In this document: positions 17,702 to 27,057 of the stretch, piece by piece | Position numbering within the stretch: the stretch's first letter is position 1 | Layout of the letters: each line of letters starts with the position of its first letter | From: Aurantibacter crassamenti | GTDB lineage: Bacteria; Bacteroidota; Bacteroidia; Flavobacteriales; Flavobacteriaceae | Assembly: GCF_016811105.1 (NCBI RefSeq) | Contig: NZ_JAFBGM010000001.1 | Span: forward strand, 2,967,409 to 3,031,408 | DNA length: 64,000 bases | Direction: 5' to 3' | Notes under the pieces: model-generated | Told to the model about the DNA's origin: nothing | Databases searched by the model: none | The model's input: the letters and a program-made list of their open reading frames with translations, nothing else | Program-made: the position numbers and the translations under genes

Positions 17702-20443
17702 ATGGAAGAAAATGAAGAAGAAGATTTGAACCTACCTAATGAAGATGAAGGTTCTTCTAATGCTGATGAAAGTTCACCAGTAGAACAGCGACAACCTTCT
17801 GATGCCATAAATGAACTTTCAGATGAAGAAGACGATGCCTTAACTAAGGTTACGGGCATGTACAAAGAATGGTTTTTAGATTATGCTTCGTACGTAATCT
17901 TAGAGCGTGCCGTACCTGCAATTGAAGATGGATTCAAACCGGTGCAGCGTAGAATCATGCATGCTTTAAAAGAACTTGATGACGGGCGTTATAATAAAGT
18001 AGCGAATGTTGTTGGGCATACCATGCAGTATCACCCCCATGGTGATGCGAGTATAGCTGATGCCATGGTACAAATGGGTCAGAAAGATCTTTTGATTGAT
18101 ACTCAGGGTAACTGGGGTAATATTCTTACTGGGGATAGAGCAGCAGCATCAAGATATATTGAAGCTCGACTTTCAAAATTTGCATTAGACGTTGTTTTTA
18201 GTCCTAAAATTACGGAATGGCAACAATCGTATGATGGGCGTAAAAAAGAACCGGTAAATCTACCGGTAATGTTTCCGTTATTGTTAGCACAAGGTGCAGA
18301 GGGTATTGCAGTTGGACTTTCAACCAAAGTACTTCCTCATAATTTTATTGAACTTATAGATGCCTCAATCAAGCATTTAAAAGGACAACGTTTTAAAATT
18401 TATCCAGATTTTCTAACCTCAGGTATTATTGATGTTAGCAATTATAATGATGGTCTTAGAGGTGGTAAAATTAGAGTGCGTGCTAAAATCTCACAACATG
18501 ATAAAAACACCTTGGTCATTAATGAGATTCCCTATGGTACCAACACATCTTCCTTAATTGATTCCATCTTAAAAGCGAATGAAAAAGGGAAGATAAAAGT
18601 TAAGAAAATAGAAGATAATACAGCAGCAGATGTTGAAATATTAATTCATCTACCTTCTGGTTTATCCCCAGATAAAACAATTGATGCCCTGTATGCTTTT
18701 ACGGCCTGTGAATCGTCTATTTCTCCATTAGGTTGTATTATTGAAGACAATAAACCACTATTTATTGGCGTAACCGAAATGTTGAAACGATCTACAGATG
18801 CAACAGTAGATTTATTGCGTCAACAATTAGAAATTCAACTAGGTGAATTGGAAGCCCAATGGCATGCAGCATCACTAGAACGAATTTTTATTGAAAATAG
18901 AATTTATCGTGATATTGAAGAAGAAGAAACGTGGGAGGGTGTAATACAGGCAATTGATAAAGGATTAAAACCACATACAAAACATTTAAAAAGAGCGGTT
19001 ACTGAAGAAGATATTTTACGATTGACAGAAATCAAAATCAAAAAAATATCCAAATTTGATATTGACAAAGCCCAAGAATTCCTTGATAATTTAGAAGAGC
19101 GAATTGCCGAAGTAAAACATCATTTAGCCAATATAATAGATTATTCAATTGCTTATTTCAAACGTTTAAAAGATACCTACGGAAAAGGACGCGAGCGCAA
19201 ATCTGAAATAAGAATTTTTGATGATATAGAAGCTACAAAAGTAGTAATGCGAAATACCAAACTTTATGTAAATAGAGAAGAAGGTTTTGTGGGTACATCT
19301 TTAAAAAGAGATGAATACGTTACTGATTGTAGTGATATTGATGACATTATTGCTTTTACTCAAGAAGGGCAAATGATGGTTACAAGGGTTGATTCAAAAA
19401 CCTTTATTGGCAAGAATATTATTCATGTTGCCGTATTCAAGAAAAAAGATAAACGTACCATCTATAATTTGATTTATAGAGATGGAAAAGGTGGTGCCAC
19501 ATATATCAAGCGTTTTAACGTTACCAGCATAACGCGTGATAAATTATATGATGTTTCAACAGGTAAGCCAGGTTCAGTGGTATACCATTTTTCAGCAAAC
19601 CCCAATGGTGAAGGTGAAGTTGTCACTATTAATTTACGACAAGTAGGTAGTGTTAAAAAACTAAAATGGGATTTAGATTTTGCTGATGTACTTATCAAGG
19701 GTAGGGGTACTAAAGGAAATCTAGTTACAAAATATACTGTTAAGCGCGTAGAACTTAAAGAGAAAGGACTTTCAACTTTAAAGCCAAGAAAACTTTGGTT
19801 TGATGACGCGGTTCAGCGTTTGAATATTGATGAAAGAGGGGAGTACCTAGGCGAATTTACTAGTGAGAATCGCTTATTGATTGTCAAACAAACAGGTGCC
19901 GTTAAAACGGTTATTCCTGAGTTGACACTTCGCTTTGATGATGATATGATTATTTTGGAAAAATGGAATCCGAAAAAACCGTTGTCAGCAATTTACTGGG
20001 AAGGTGAAAAAGAAATCTATTATGTGAAGCGATTCTTAGTGGATCATCCTGATAGAGAAGACAATATTTTAACAGATCATCCCAAATCATATCTAGAAAA
20101 AATCTTCACAGATTATCGTCCGCAGGCTGAAATAACTTTTGCTAAAAAACGTGGTCAAGATCGCGTAGAGAATTTGATTGTGAATTTAGAAGAATTTATT
20201 TCTGTTAAGGGTATTACCGCAATGGGTAATCAGTTGACAAAAGATAAAGTTTTAGAGATAAACGAGTTAGATCCTTTGCCCTATGAGCCCCCCGTTGAAC
20301 CTAAAGCGGAAGAAATTGAAGTTGTTGATGAAGAAAAAGTTGATGATGGTACCTCTAAAACAGCTGAATCTAAAAAGTCAGATACTCCAAAAAAAGATAA
20401 TAATGAAGGTGATGATGGAGAAGGCCAAATAACCTTATTTTAA
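17702..20443 (+). CDS. parC: DNA topoisomerase IV subunit A
   Basis: 913 aa. After an acidic N-terminal extension (about 1-45), the breakage-reunion domain shows AVPAIEDGFKPVQRRIMHAL and the catalytic Tyr in AAASRYIEARLSKF (around residue 155). The C-terminal beta-pinwheel is degenerate, and the protein ends in a long acidic/lysine-rich tail (KKDNNEGDDGEGQITLF). It starts 27 bp after parE. The acidic ends are longer than in proteobacterial ParC, as is usual in Bacteroidetes. Confidence 0.93.
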   Translation: MEENEEEDLNLPNEDEGSSNADESSPVEQRQPSDAINELSDEEDDALTKVTGMYKEWFLDYASYVILERAVPAIEDGFKPVQRRIMHALKELDDGRYNKVANVVGHTMQYHPHGDASIADAMVQMGQKDLLIDTQGNWGNILTGDRAAASRYIEARLSKFALDVVFSPKITEWQQSYDGRKKEPVNLPVMFPLLLAQGAEGIAVGLSTKVLPHNFIELIDASIKHLKGQRFKIYPDFLTSGIIDVSNYNDGLRGGKIRVRAKISQHDKNTLVINEIPYGTNTSSLIDSILKANEKGKIKVKKIEDNTAADVEILIHLPSGLSPDKTIDALYAFTACESSISPLGCIIEDNKPLFIGVTEMLKRSTDATVDLLRQQLEIQLGELEAQWHAASLERIFIENRIYRDIEEEETWEGVIQAIDKGLKPHTKHLKRAVTEEDILRLTEIKIKKISKFDIDKAQEFLDNLEERIAEVKHHLANIIDYSIAYFKRLKDTYGKGRERKSEIRIFDDIEATKVVMRNTKLYVNREEGFVGTSLKRDEYVTDCSDIDDIIAFTQEGQMMVTRVDSKTFIGKNIIHVAVFKKKDKRTIYNLIYRDGKGGATYIKRFNVTSITRDKLYDVSTGKPGSVVYHFSANPNGEGEVVTINLRQVGSVKKLKWDLDFADVLIKGRGTKGNLVTKYTVKRVELKEKGLSTLKPRKLWFDDAVQRLNIDERGEYLGEFTSENRLLIVKQTGAVKTVIPELTLRFDDDMIILEKWNPKKPLSAIYWEGEKEIYYVKRFLVDHPDREDNILTDHPKSYLEKIFTDYRPQAEITFAKKRGQDRVENLIVNLEEFISVKGITAMGNQLTKDKVLEINELDPLPYEPPVEPKAEEIEVVDEEKVDDGTSKTAESKKSDTPKKDNNEGDDGEGQITLF

Positions 20444-20452
20444 ACGACCTCA

Positions 20453-20887
20453 ATGATAAAAGGTTTTATACAAGAATTTAAAAATTTTGCTGTAAAAGGT
20501 AATATGATTGACATGGCCATAGGTATCATTATTGGTGCCTCTTTCAATGCAGTGGTCAATGTTTTGGTAAAAAAAATTCTGATGCCACCATTATCATTAG
20601 TAACAGATGGTGTTCAATTTGCGAACAAAAAGTGGGTTTTACGAGAAGGAACAGAATTGGTTGAGGAAGTAGCTATTGGCTATGGTGAACTTATAGAAGT
20701 ATTTATTGATTTTACCATTGTGGCGTTAACTATTTTTGTTTTACTGAAAGGAATAAACAAATTTAAAAGTAAAGCAGAAAACCCAGAAAACACTGAAGTA
20801 GAAACTCCTAAAAATATTGCCTTATTATCAAATATTGAAAAGTTACTAATTGAGCAAAACGAACTGCTTAGAAGTGAAAATAAATAA
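20453..20887 (+). CDS. mscL: Large-conductance mechanosensitive channel
   Basis: 144 aa. The MscL signature NFAVKGNMIDMAIGIIIGASFNAVV covers the N-terminal amphipathic helix and TM1 (about 8-40), and TM2 is IDFTIVALTIFVLLKGINKF (about 84-103). The C-terminal cytoplasmic helix is present. It is an inner-membrane tension-gated pore that relieves hypo-osmotic shock. It begins 9 bp after parC, so it may be co-transcribed with parE-parC. Confidence 0.95.
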   Translation: MIKGFIQEFKNFAVKGNMIDMAIGIIIGASFNAVVNVLVKKILMPPLSLVTDGVQFANKKWVLREGTELVEEVAIGYGELIEVFIDFTIVALTIFVLLKGINKFKSKAENPENTEVETPKNIALLSNIEKLLIEQNELLRSENK

Positions 20888-20912
20888 AAGAGACCTAATT
20901 AGTTTTAATAAT

Positions 20913-20920
20913 TACCTTTG
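20913..20920 (+). promoter_or_regulatory. Putative -7 element of the hydroxylase gene
   Basis: TACCTTTG fits TAnnTTTG and is 15 bp upstream of the ATG at 20936. No -33 TTTG at the usual spacing. Confidence 0.5.
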
Positions 20921-20935
20921 CAGAAATTTGTTTAA

Positions 20936-21892
20936 ATGGATTTAACAAACCCCCTTATTTACGGTGCCCCATGTTTCATTGCTTTTATATTAATGGAAAT
21001 TGCCTACAGCCATACACACGATAATAAAGAACTTTATGTGTGGAAAGATTTTATGGCCAGTGGCGCCATGGGTATTGGTTCTGCTATAATTGGTCCACTA
21101 TTAAAAGTTACCTTACTAATTGTTGTATTCAATTTTGCCTACGAATTATTTAATCCAATGGTAGATGGGGTGCGTACAAACATCATGGGATACAAATCAT
21201 TTGGATTTGAATGGTACATATTTTTACTATGTCAACTAGCTGATGATTTTACATACTATTGGTTTCACAGAGCCAATCATGAAATTAGAGTATTGTGGGC
21301 TGCGCACATTGTACACCACTCGTCAGATCACTTTAATTTAGGGACTGCCATACGTAATGGCTGGTTTACTTTATTATACAAGCCATTCTTTTATATGTGG
21401 ATGCCCGCCGTAGGCTTTCCTGTTGAAGTTGTAATTTTTTGTTTGGCTATTGAGTCTTTTTGGCAATTTCAATTACACACGCAATATGTGCCCAAAATGG
21501 GATGGATTGAAAAAATATTCAATACTCATACCATGCACCAAGTACATCATGCACAGAATGTAGAATATTTAGATAAAAACCATGGTGGGTTCTTAAACTT
21601 TTTCGATAAGATATTTGGTACTTGGAAAGAGCTTGATGATGATGTTGAAGTAAAATTTGGTGTTATTCATGCTCCAGATTCGCACAATCCACTAGTCATA
21701 CTTACACATGAGTATAAAGATATTTGGAACGACTTAAAGAAGTCTCCAAATTGGTGGCACAAGTTTATGTACATTTTTGGCCCTCCAGGTTGGAGTCATG
21801 ACGGAAGTACTATGACGGTTAAACAACAACAACGTTTGTTTAAAAAACAAAAAACTCAGAATCCTGCAGTAGCCTTTGAGCGTCCGAATTAA
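20936..21892 (+). CDS. Sterol desaturase / fatty acid hydroxylase superfamily protein
   Basis: 318 aa membrane protein. The di-iron histidine motifs are in order: HRANHE, HIVHHSSDHFN and HTMHQVHHAQN (about residues 117-205). Several membrane helices surround them. Members introduce hydroxyl groups or double bonds into lipids, carotenoids or sterol-like substrates; the substrate here is not apparent. It has its own -7 promoter element and is followed by a long gene-free stretch, so it is likely monocistronic. Confidence 0.85.
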   Translation: MDLTNPLIYGAPCFIAFILMEIAYSHTHDNKELYVWKDFMASGAMGIGSAIIGPLLKVTLLIVVFNFAYELFNPMVDGVRTNIMGYKSFGFEWYIFLLCQLADDFTYYWFHRANHEIRVLWAAHIVHHSSDHFNLGTAIRNGWFTLLYKPFFYMWMPAVGFPVEVVIFCLAIESFWQFQLHTQYVPKMGWIEKIFNTHTMHQVHHAQNVEYLDKNHGGFLNFFDKIFGTWKELDDDVEVKFGVIHAPDSHNPLVILTHEYKDIWNDLKKSPNWWHKFMYIFGPPGWSHDGSTMTVKQQQRLFKKQKTQNPAVAFERPN

Positions 21893-22265
21893 TGATATTT
21901 TAAGACCTTCTTCGAATTATTTAAAAATTTGAACGGACTTAATAAAAGTACATAACATCTTATTTTTCTCATCGCATTATTTTAAAGGTAAATTATGAAA
22001 GATATTTATTCGTAATTTATATCTTTAGCGTCTGTTCTACTAAAACTACATAGTCATCCGAGTCTTTCTTAAAAGACTTCTCGTTATAACGAGAGTGCAT
22101 CGCATTTGAATTATATAATTCTAAAAGAGCGGATGCTCTATTTCCAATCTTATATTTTTTTAAAAAATCAAATCTTTATTCAATTGATTTAAGCATCAAT
22201 TGCCTTTGGAGTACTGCGTGCATTTAAAACTTGCTATGTGGTTGTCTAAAGAAAATTATATTCTA
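21893..22265. other. Gene-free stretch with a perfect palindrome
   Basis: No supported gene. It holds a perfect 16-bp palindrome TCTCGTTATAACGAGA at 22079-22094 and a near -7 element TATCTTTA at 22020-22027. Either could regulate the methyltransferase gene downstream; neither is confirmed. Confidence 0.5.
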
Positions 22266-23087
22266 ATGCGCAGTAAACAGTTAATAAGTAGAGAAATAGA
22301 ACTATTCTACACCAATGCATCAGAGGAAACCAGGCTAAATAAAGGAATGGGACTCTATGAATTTGAAAGGATAAAAAAATTAATAGATAAATACATAACC
22401 TCACCAAACCTTACCCTAATTGATGTTGGCGGTGGTACAGGTAAATATTCTGAATGGTTGGCAAAAAAAGGTCATAATGTTCATATGGTTGAGCCAGTAG
22501 AGAAACATGTTTTGATAGCTCAAAACAGAGCGAATACACTGAGAAATAAATTTACAGTCCATTTAGGTGAAGCTAAAACATTGAACTTTCCAGATAATTT
22601 TGCTGATGTAGTTATACTTCATGGACCTTTGTATCATCTTCAAAAAAAAGAGGATAGAGCAGCCGCTATTGGTGAAGCAAAACGAGTTTTAAAAAAGGAT
22701 GGTATCATTCTAGGTTTTGCAATAAATTATTCCGCAACAACTTTAGTAGGCCTTTTAAATGGACTTATTCATAAACCGTCTTTCTTTGAAATGTGTAAAG
22801 AAGAATTAAATACAGGCATTCATAATCCACCACATAATTTTCCATGGCTTTTGGCCGAAGCCTATTATCATAGGCCCGATGAATTAAAGACAGAATTTGT
22901 AGAACAAAACTTAACCTTTATAAATACCTATGCAGTTGAAGGAATGGCTTGGTTAGATAAAAATTATTTCACAAATATGTTAAATGATAAAAAGAAGAAA
23001 ACATTACTTGAACTTGTTCAAATTACTGAGAACGATAGTAGCCTTTTGTCATTCAGTCCACATATGATGATAGCAGCAAAAAAATAA
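22266..23087 (+). CDS. Class I SAM-dependent methyltransferase
   Basis: 273 aa from the ATG at 22266 (MRSKQLISREIELFY); an ATG at 22236 is an alternative start. Motif I is LIDVGGGTGKYSEWLA, followed by an acidic post-motif (MVEPVEKH) and motif IV-like ADVVILHGPLYHL, all typical of the Methyltransf_11/25 group. It is cytosolic; the acceptor is unknown. A small winged-helix-like gene follows 3 bp downstream, so the two are coupled. Confidence 0.82.
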   Translation: MRSKQLISREIELFYTNASEETRLNKGMGLYEFERIKKLIDKYITSPNLTLIDVGGGTGKYSEWLAKKGHNVHMVEPVEKHVLIAQNRANTLRNKFTVHLGEAKTLNFPDNFADVVILHGPLYHLQKKEDRAAAIGEAKRVLKKDGIILGFAINYSATTLVGLLNGLIHKPSFFEMCKEELNTGIHNPPHNFPWLLAEAYYHRPDELKTEFVEQNLTFINTYAVEGMAWLDKNYFTNMLNDKKKKTLLELVQITENDSSLLSFSPHMMIAAKK

Positions 23088-23090
23088 ATT

Positions 23091-23309
23091 ATGAATAACA
23101 AAGAGAAATACTACTTGGCATTGAAACAAAATAATGGTCGTTTAAATGAAATGGACCTTGGTGAATCACTCGGATTTGAAGATGAACGTACAAGACAAAT
23201 TATTGTAGAACTTATGGAGGAGTATAGAATTGCCTACCTACAAAATGGAAATTGTAATTATAGTCTTATGAAAGGAGTTAGGGGAAAGAATAGGAAGAAC
23301 CTCTTCTGA
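23091..23309 (+). CDS. Small winged-helix-like protein
   Basis: 72 aa. The pattern KYYLALKQNNGRLNEMDLGESLGFEDERTRQIIVELMEEYRI looks like a helix-turn-helix with a following helix, as in small winged-helix proteins. It starts 3 bp after the methyltransferase and so is translationally linked to it. It could be a regulator of that gene, but this is inference. No named family recognised with certainty. Confidence 0.6.
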   Translation: MNNKEKYYLALKQNNGRLNEMDLGESLGFEDERTRQIIVELMEEYRIAYLQNGNCNYSLMKGVRGKNRKNLF

Positions 23310-23366
23310 TTAAATTGGTAAAGGAATTAGATGTCTCATATCTAATGAGTACCAACGCATCTGGTT

Positions 23367-23768
23367 TTAATTTTGATTTTCAGATAGCTCATTCAAAACC
23401 TTAATTGCTTTGCTTGAGTCTTTTTTATCGATGAAAATATGGTCATGATAGTATCCGGCTATTACATTACAGCTAATATTGTTTTTTGCCAATTCCGTTG
23501 AAAATATTGCTGTTAGACCAACCGCATCAAGAGAAGAATGAATATTTAAGGTAATCCATGAAGCTATATATTCGTAACTTAAGTTTAGTTTATCTGCTTT
23601 CTCTTTCTCAATAACAATGGTAGTCCCTTCTTTTTCTTTGAATTCACAAATAGTATCTTTTCGGTCAATTGTACGTACATCTTTTATTGTAGAAAAGATA
23701 TAATCTCCATCATTAAGCTTTGGCGTCATTCCTTTTAATAACTCAGACAAATTTGTTTCTCCAGACAT
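23367..23768 (-). CDS. ACT domain protein
   Basis: 133 aa. Two ACT-like halves are visible: [16 protein letters not shown] near the start, and [43 protein letters not shown], which is a classical ACT beta-alpha-beta-beta-alpha-beta unit with the ligand-site Gly (AVGL). Stand-alone proteins of this kind bind amino acids; the ligand is unknown. It is convergent with the methyltransferase pair and probably monocistronic. Confidence 0.8.
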   Translation of the reverse strand: MSGETNLSELLKGMTPKLNDGDYIFSTIKDVRTIDRKDTICEFKEKEGTTIVIEKEKADKLNLSYEYIASWITLNIHSSLDAVGLTAIFSTELAKNNISCNVIAGYYHDHIFIDKKDSSKAIKVLNELSENQN

Positions 23769-23972
23769 TTTCTATTTTTTTATACGTTAAAATCGCAATA
23801 TAGAATACAAATCTCCATACTGTTTCAACGTTATTAAATTATATGTAATTTATAAGTATTGAAGGAAAATATGCAATGTTCATACAAATAGTTTTTGAAG
23901 AACTTTGATAAATTAATCCTTTCTAGTTTTACTCATTTTTGTGAAACAACTTGAGGTGAAGGGTTTAGCCAA

Positions 23973-25151
23973 TTATTGATTTTTAAGTGTAGGGATAATT
24001 CTGTCTTGTAAAACTCGCCAAGTCGACTTATCAGGCATCGCATTAATATTCCAGCCATTAAAGACGATTATTAAATTGTATTCAGGTGCCATCATTACAT
24101 ACTGACCGCCATAACCGTTGCCCCCATAAATATTAGATTCACCTTTATTATTATATTCCGGAATCCACCATTGATAGCCATACCCAGTATGATTACCCCA
24201 GTTAGGTTTTACGCCTTTTACTATAGGGCTCGTTGATGTTGTAACCCAACTTTCAGATACAATTTGGTTGCCATTCCATTTTCCTTTATTCAGAAACAAC
24301 GAACCTATTTTTGCCAAATCTTCTGCACTTAAATATAAACCGCCCTCGGTATCAATTTCTCCATCTGGAGTTTCTTTCCAATAGTAATCAGTAATGCCAA
24401 GTGGCCCAAATAATTTTTCTTCAGCCCATTTTTCAATTCGTTTCCCAGTTATAGTTCTAACAATTTTTCCTAACAGAACTGTGCCACCTCCGTTGTATAC
24501 AAATTTTGAACCTGGTAACGTATCCATAGGCCTGCTTAAAACATAATCTATCCAGTTGTCACTAGATTCTAGCCTAAAACAGTCATTTGTGGTATCGTTA
24601 TGGTCGGTTTCTTCATTCCACTTTAAACCACTCCGCATGGTCAGTAAATCTTCAATAGTTATATTTTCTTTTCGTTTATCTTGAACTTTATTTTCATCTT
24701 TATTCAACAATGGCATTGCCTTATCAGCAACCGAATAATCTGGATTAAAATCTAATGCAATGCCAAATAGGATAGCCGTAATGCTTTTGGTGACGGACTG
24801 TAGCGTGTGTAATTCGGTTTTTTTGTAGTAGGGATGCCAATCTAGATTGTTGAAATTGTATTGATGATTGGTAGTATCATATTGTTGAACAATGGTTTCA
24901 TAGTCTTGCTCATACTTAAAATCGGCTAATACTTTTTCATTTTGAATGATCATAAAACGGTCAATTAATCCGTAATCTCCATTTTGTATCTCTGAATTAA
25001 TCGAATCGATTACTATGGAAAGAATATTTTGGGATGTTGCGTTTTGTGTGTCTTCAGCAGATTTTTTATTTTTTGTGTTACAACCTATTACCAATATGAT
25101 TAACAAAATTGAATAGGGAAGTGTTTTAATCTTATTAATAAATGAACTCAT
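23973..25151 (-). CDS. Serine hydrolase, beta-lactamase (class C/esterase) family lipoprotein
   Basis: 392 aa. Lipobox LVIGCNTK (Cys at about 24). The catalytic SxxK is SVTKS (about 120), the YxN-type motif is YNGGG (about 220), and a C-terminal GGNGYGGQ stands in for the KTG region. This is the penicillin-binding-like serine hydrolase fold shared by class C beta-lactamases, esterases and D-Ala-D-Ala peptidases. True beta-lactamase activity is not implied. It faces the periplasm, anchored by a lipid. Independent unit. Confidence 0.85.
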   Translation of the reverse strand: MSSFINKIKTLPYSILLIILVIGCNTKNKKSAEDTQNATSQNILSIVIDSINSEIQNGDYGLIDRFMIIQNEKVLADFKYEQDYETIVQQYDTTNHQYNFNNLDWHPYYKKTELHTLQSVTKSITAILFGIALDFNPDYSVADKAMPLLNKDENKVQDKRKENITIEDLLTMRSGLKWNEETDHNDTTNDCFRLESSDNWIDYVLSRPMDTLPGSKFVYNGGGTVLLGKIVRTITGKRIEKWAEEKLFGPLGITDYYWKETPDGEIDTEGGLYLSAEDLAKIGSLFLNKGKWNGNQIVSESWVTTSTSPIVKGVKPNWGNHTGYGYQWWIPEYNNKGESNIYGGNGYGGQYVMMAPEYNLIIVFNGWNINAMPDKSTWRVLQDRIIPTLKNQ

Positions 25152-25289
25152 ACTTTTTAGTTTTAGTTGGATGTAACGTTTTTGTGCTTGACAAATAGGG
25201 GGGAAGGCTCAAAAGTTATAATAGTCTACGGCAAATTTTAGATCTACGTAAACCAAAAATTCTCATATACCCTTATAAATTATAGTTTC

Positions 25290-26429
25290 TTATTCTTGTT
25301 TCAATTGCAGCAACATTTTTTTTCCATTTTCATTTGCTGGATTCATTTCAATTGATTTCTCATACATTTTAATGGCTTCTGCGTTTTGATTTGAGATCAT
25401 TAGCGCTTCACCATAACTATCATAGGTATTAAAACTTTCTGGAAATAGAATTGTATTTAATTTAAAAACTTCTAAAGCCTTATTTAATTCTTCATTTCGT
25501 AAAAAGGAATACCCTAATTCATTTAAATCATGTTCTGAACGATTATTAACCTTAGCTTCAATAGCTAATTCAATAGCATTATCTAAAGCCTTTTGCAATA
25601 GTCCATTTTGTTGGTTTGTATCAAGTGTTTGCGCGTATGCTTTAATGATGGCATTTATCACTAGCGAAGGATTATCATCATGTATATTATGACCACTACC
25701 TTCGGCGATAAGTTCAACTCGATTGAGTTCTGCAGCAACAAAATCTTTATGAGCTTTTTTAACCAATGCCCAATACCAGTCAGGATAACCTGTGTTAATG
25801 GGCGAAGTAATATCTATAACAGAAATGTTCGAAGGAAAATCAATTGTACGCATTAGGTTAACAACTTGCGGATAGGTTTTTACAAGATAATAGATACCTA
25901 ATGTTTCAGGAGTTTTAGGAGGGGCTTGCTCTGCAGTCATCATTTTCAGAACATCATCAGTATAATGATCTACCAAATTAGCATCAATATGTACAACATA
26001 TTTTACTTTGTCAGGATGACGTGATGCATAAAGCGTGGTATAAAATCCGCCGTATGAATGTGGTACCAGAATAATTTCATTAGTATAACCCAGCTTTGAA
26101 AGGCCCGTTTCCAGTTCTTTAATTCCATTTAAAATACCAAAATCTGAATCTTTTGTCAAATTTGGATTTACTTCACTTTTTCCAAATCCAGATCGGTCAT
26201 AGGTAATTAATGTTGTACCCGTAACCTTATGAATTCTTTCTAAAATGTTATCCCAAACAGAACCATCACTACCTGCGCCCGATTCAAAAAGAATTGGAGT
26301 TCCTTCTCCTTTCATTATTTTGAAATGCATTTTGTGCCCCCCAAGGTCAACTAGGGTATCTAAGGTCTGAGAATACATTGAGAATGATAAAAAGAAGATG
26401 ACTAAAAATTTAAAGTCGAAATGTTTCAT
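25290..26429 (-). CDS. Secreted alpha/beta hydrolase with C-terminal TPR repeats
   Basis: 379 aa. Signal peptide about 1-20. The hydrolase core (about 30-275) shows DRSGFGKS, the nucleophile elbow PHSYGGFY with serine in an unusual P-H-S-Y-G context, and a late histidine in EGSGHNIH. The C-terminal 100 residues form two or three TPRs (ALEVFKLNTILFPESFNTYDS, AIKMYEKSIEMNPANENGKK). Such hydrolase-TPR fusions are common in Flavobacteria. Substrate unknown. Same strand as RidA but separated by a terminator. Confidence 0.82.
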   Translation of the reverse strand: MKHFDFKFLVIFFLSFSMYSQTLDTLVDLGGHKMHFKIMKGEGTPILFESGAGSDGSVWDNILERIHKVTGTTLITYDRSGFGKSEVNPNLTKDSDFGILNGIKELETGLSKLGYTNEIILVPHSYGGFYTTLYASRHPDKVKYVVHIDANLVDHYTDDVLKMMTAEQAPPKTPETLGIYYLVKTYPQVVNLMRTIDFPSNISVIDITSPINTGYPDWYWALVKKAHKDFVAAELNRVELIAEGSGHNIHDDNPSLVINAIIKAYAQTLDTNQQNGLLQKALDNAIELAIEAKVNNRSEHDLNELGYSFLRNEELNKALEVFKLNTILFPESFNTYDSYGEALMISNQNAEAIKMYEKSIEMNPANENGKKMLLQLKQE

Positions 26430-26484
26430 ATGGTCCGTAGTTTAAAAGCTAAATAATGTTCAACCTATTTAAGTATACTAATAT

Positions 26485-26525
26485 AAAAGAAAATAGCGGC
26501 TCGAGTTAGAACTTCATCCGCTATA
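26485..26525 (-). terminator. Terminator downstream of ridA
   Basis: On the minus strand, arms ATAGCGG and CCGCTAT are followed by TTTCTTTT. A second hairpin, GTGTTCG-TTTT-CGAACAC (26542-26559), lies between it and the ridA stop. Confidence 0.7.
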
Positions 26526-26571
26526 TTTTATAAATGGTTGAGTGTTCGTTTTCGAACACCTTTATTTAATG

Positions 26572-26961
26572 CTATTTTACAACAGTAGCCTCTAATTCTA
26601 TTTTTAATGTTTCAAAAAGATTTTTTACTTCTAATACAGTACTAGCTTGTTTTATTTCATGTTTAGCTATCCAATTTTGGAAAATATCAAAACAAGAAAA
26701 TAATTCGGCTGTTGAAGTGGTAAATATGTTTAATCTGACAATATTTTTACATTCATACCCGGCTTCATTTATTACTTTCTCTACGTTTTGTATCGTCTTC
26801 ACTAATTGGGTTTTCATATCATCTGTACTTGACTTTCCATCTGAATCAATTGCTGTTTGACCAGAAACATAAAGTGTTCCCTCAACTTTTGTTACTTCAA
26901 CAGCTTGTACATAACTTCTTTCATTCTGCCATTGCCAAGGGTTGATTATTCTTTTTTCCAT
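26572..26961 (-). CDS. RidA/YjgF family protein
   Basis: 129 aa with the family's trimer-barrel pattern: VEGTLYVSGQTAIDSDGKSS, then MKTQLVKTIQNVEKVINEAGYECKNIVRLNIFTT. RidA proteins hydrolyse reactive enamine/imine intermediates. The usual catalytic Arg near residue 105 is not evident (KQASTVLEV), so this may be one of the Rid subfamilies without deaminase activity. It lies downstream of a Crp/Fnr-type gene, with a perfect Crp-type operator between them. Confidence 0.8.
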   Translation of the reverse strand: MEKRIINPWQWQNERSYVQAVEVTKVEGTLYVSGQTAIDSDGKSSTDDMKTQLVKTIQNVEKVINEAGYECKNIVRLNIFTTSTAELFSCFDIFQNWIAKHEIKQASTVLEVKNLFETLKIELEATVVK

Positions 26962-27021
26962 CTATTCTATTTTTTAATTTGTAATACCACTACAAATATT
27001 TGAAAAGGAATATTATTTTAA

Positions 27022-27037
27022 TGTGACAAACATCACA
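27022..27037. promoter_or_regulatory. Crp-type operator between the crp-like gene and ridA
   Basis: TGTGACAAACATCACA is a perfect TGTGA-N6-TCACA dyad, 61 bp upstream of the ridA ATG. The regulator encoded just upstream has a recognition helix SRETLSRL that keeps the Arg-Glu...Arg residues by which E. coli CRP reads TGTGA. Confidence 0.7.
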
Positions 27038-27057
27038 ATAACAAAAAGCAAAAAAGA

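Noticed and set aside
17668..17865. Serine-rich minus-strand frame at the parE-parC junction
   Set aside because: Antisense of the acidic parC N-terminus; low complexity, no support.
23973..25151. Antibiotic-resistance beta-lactamase
   Set aside because: SxxK and YxN-like motifs define only the broad serine hydrolase fold; lipoproteins of this type in Flavobacteria are usually esterases or peptidases.
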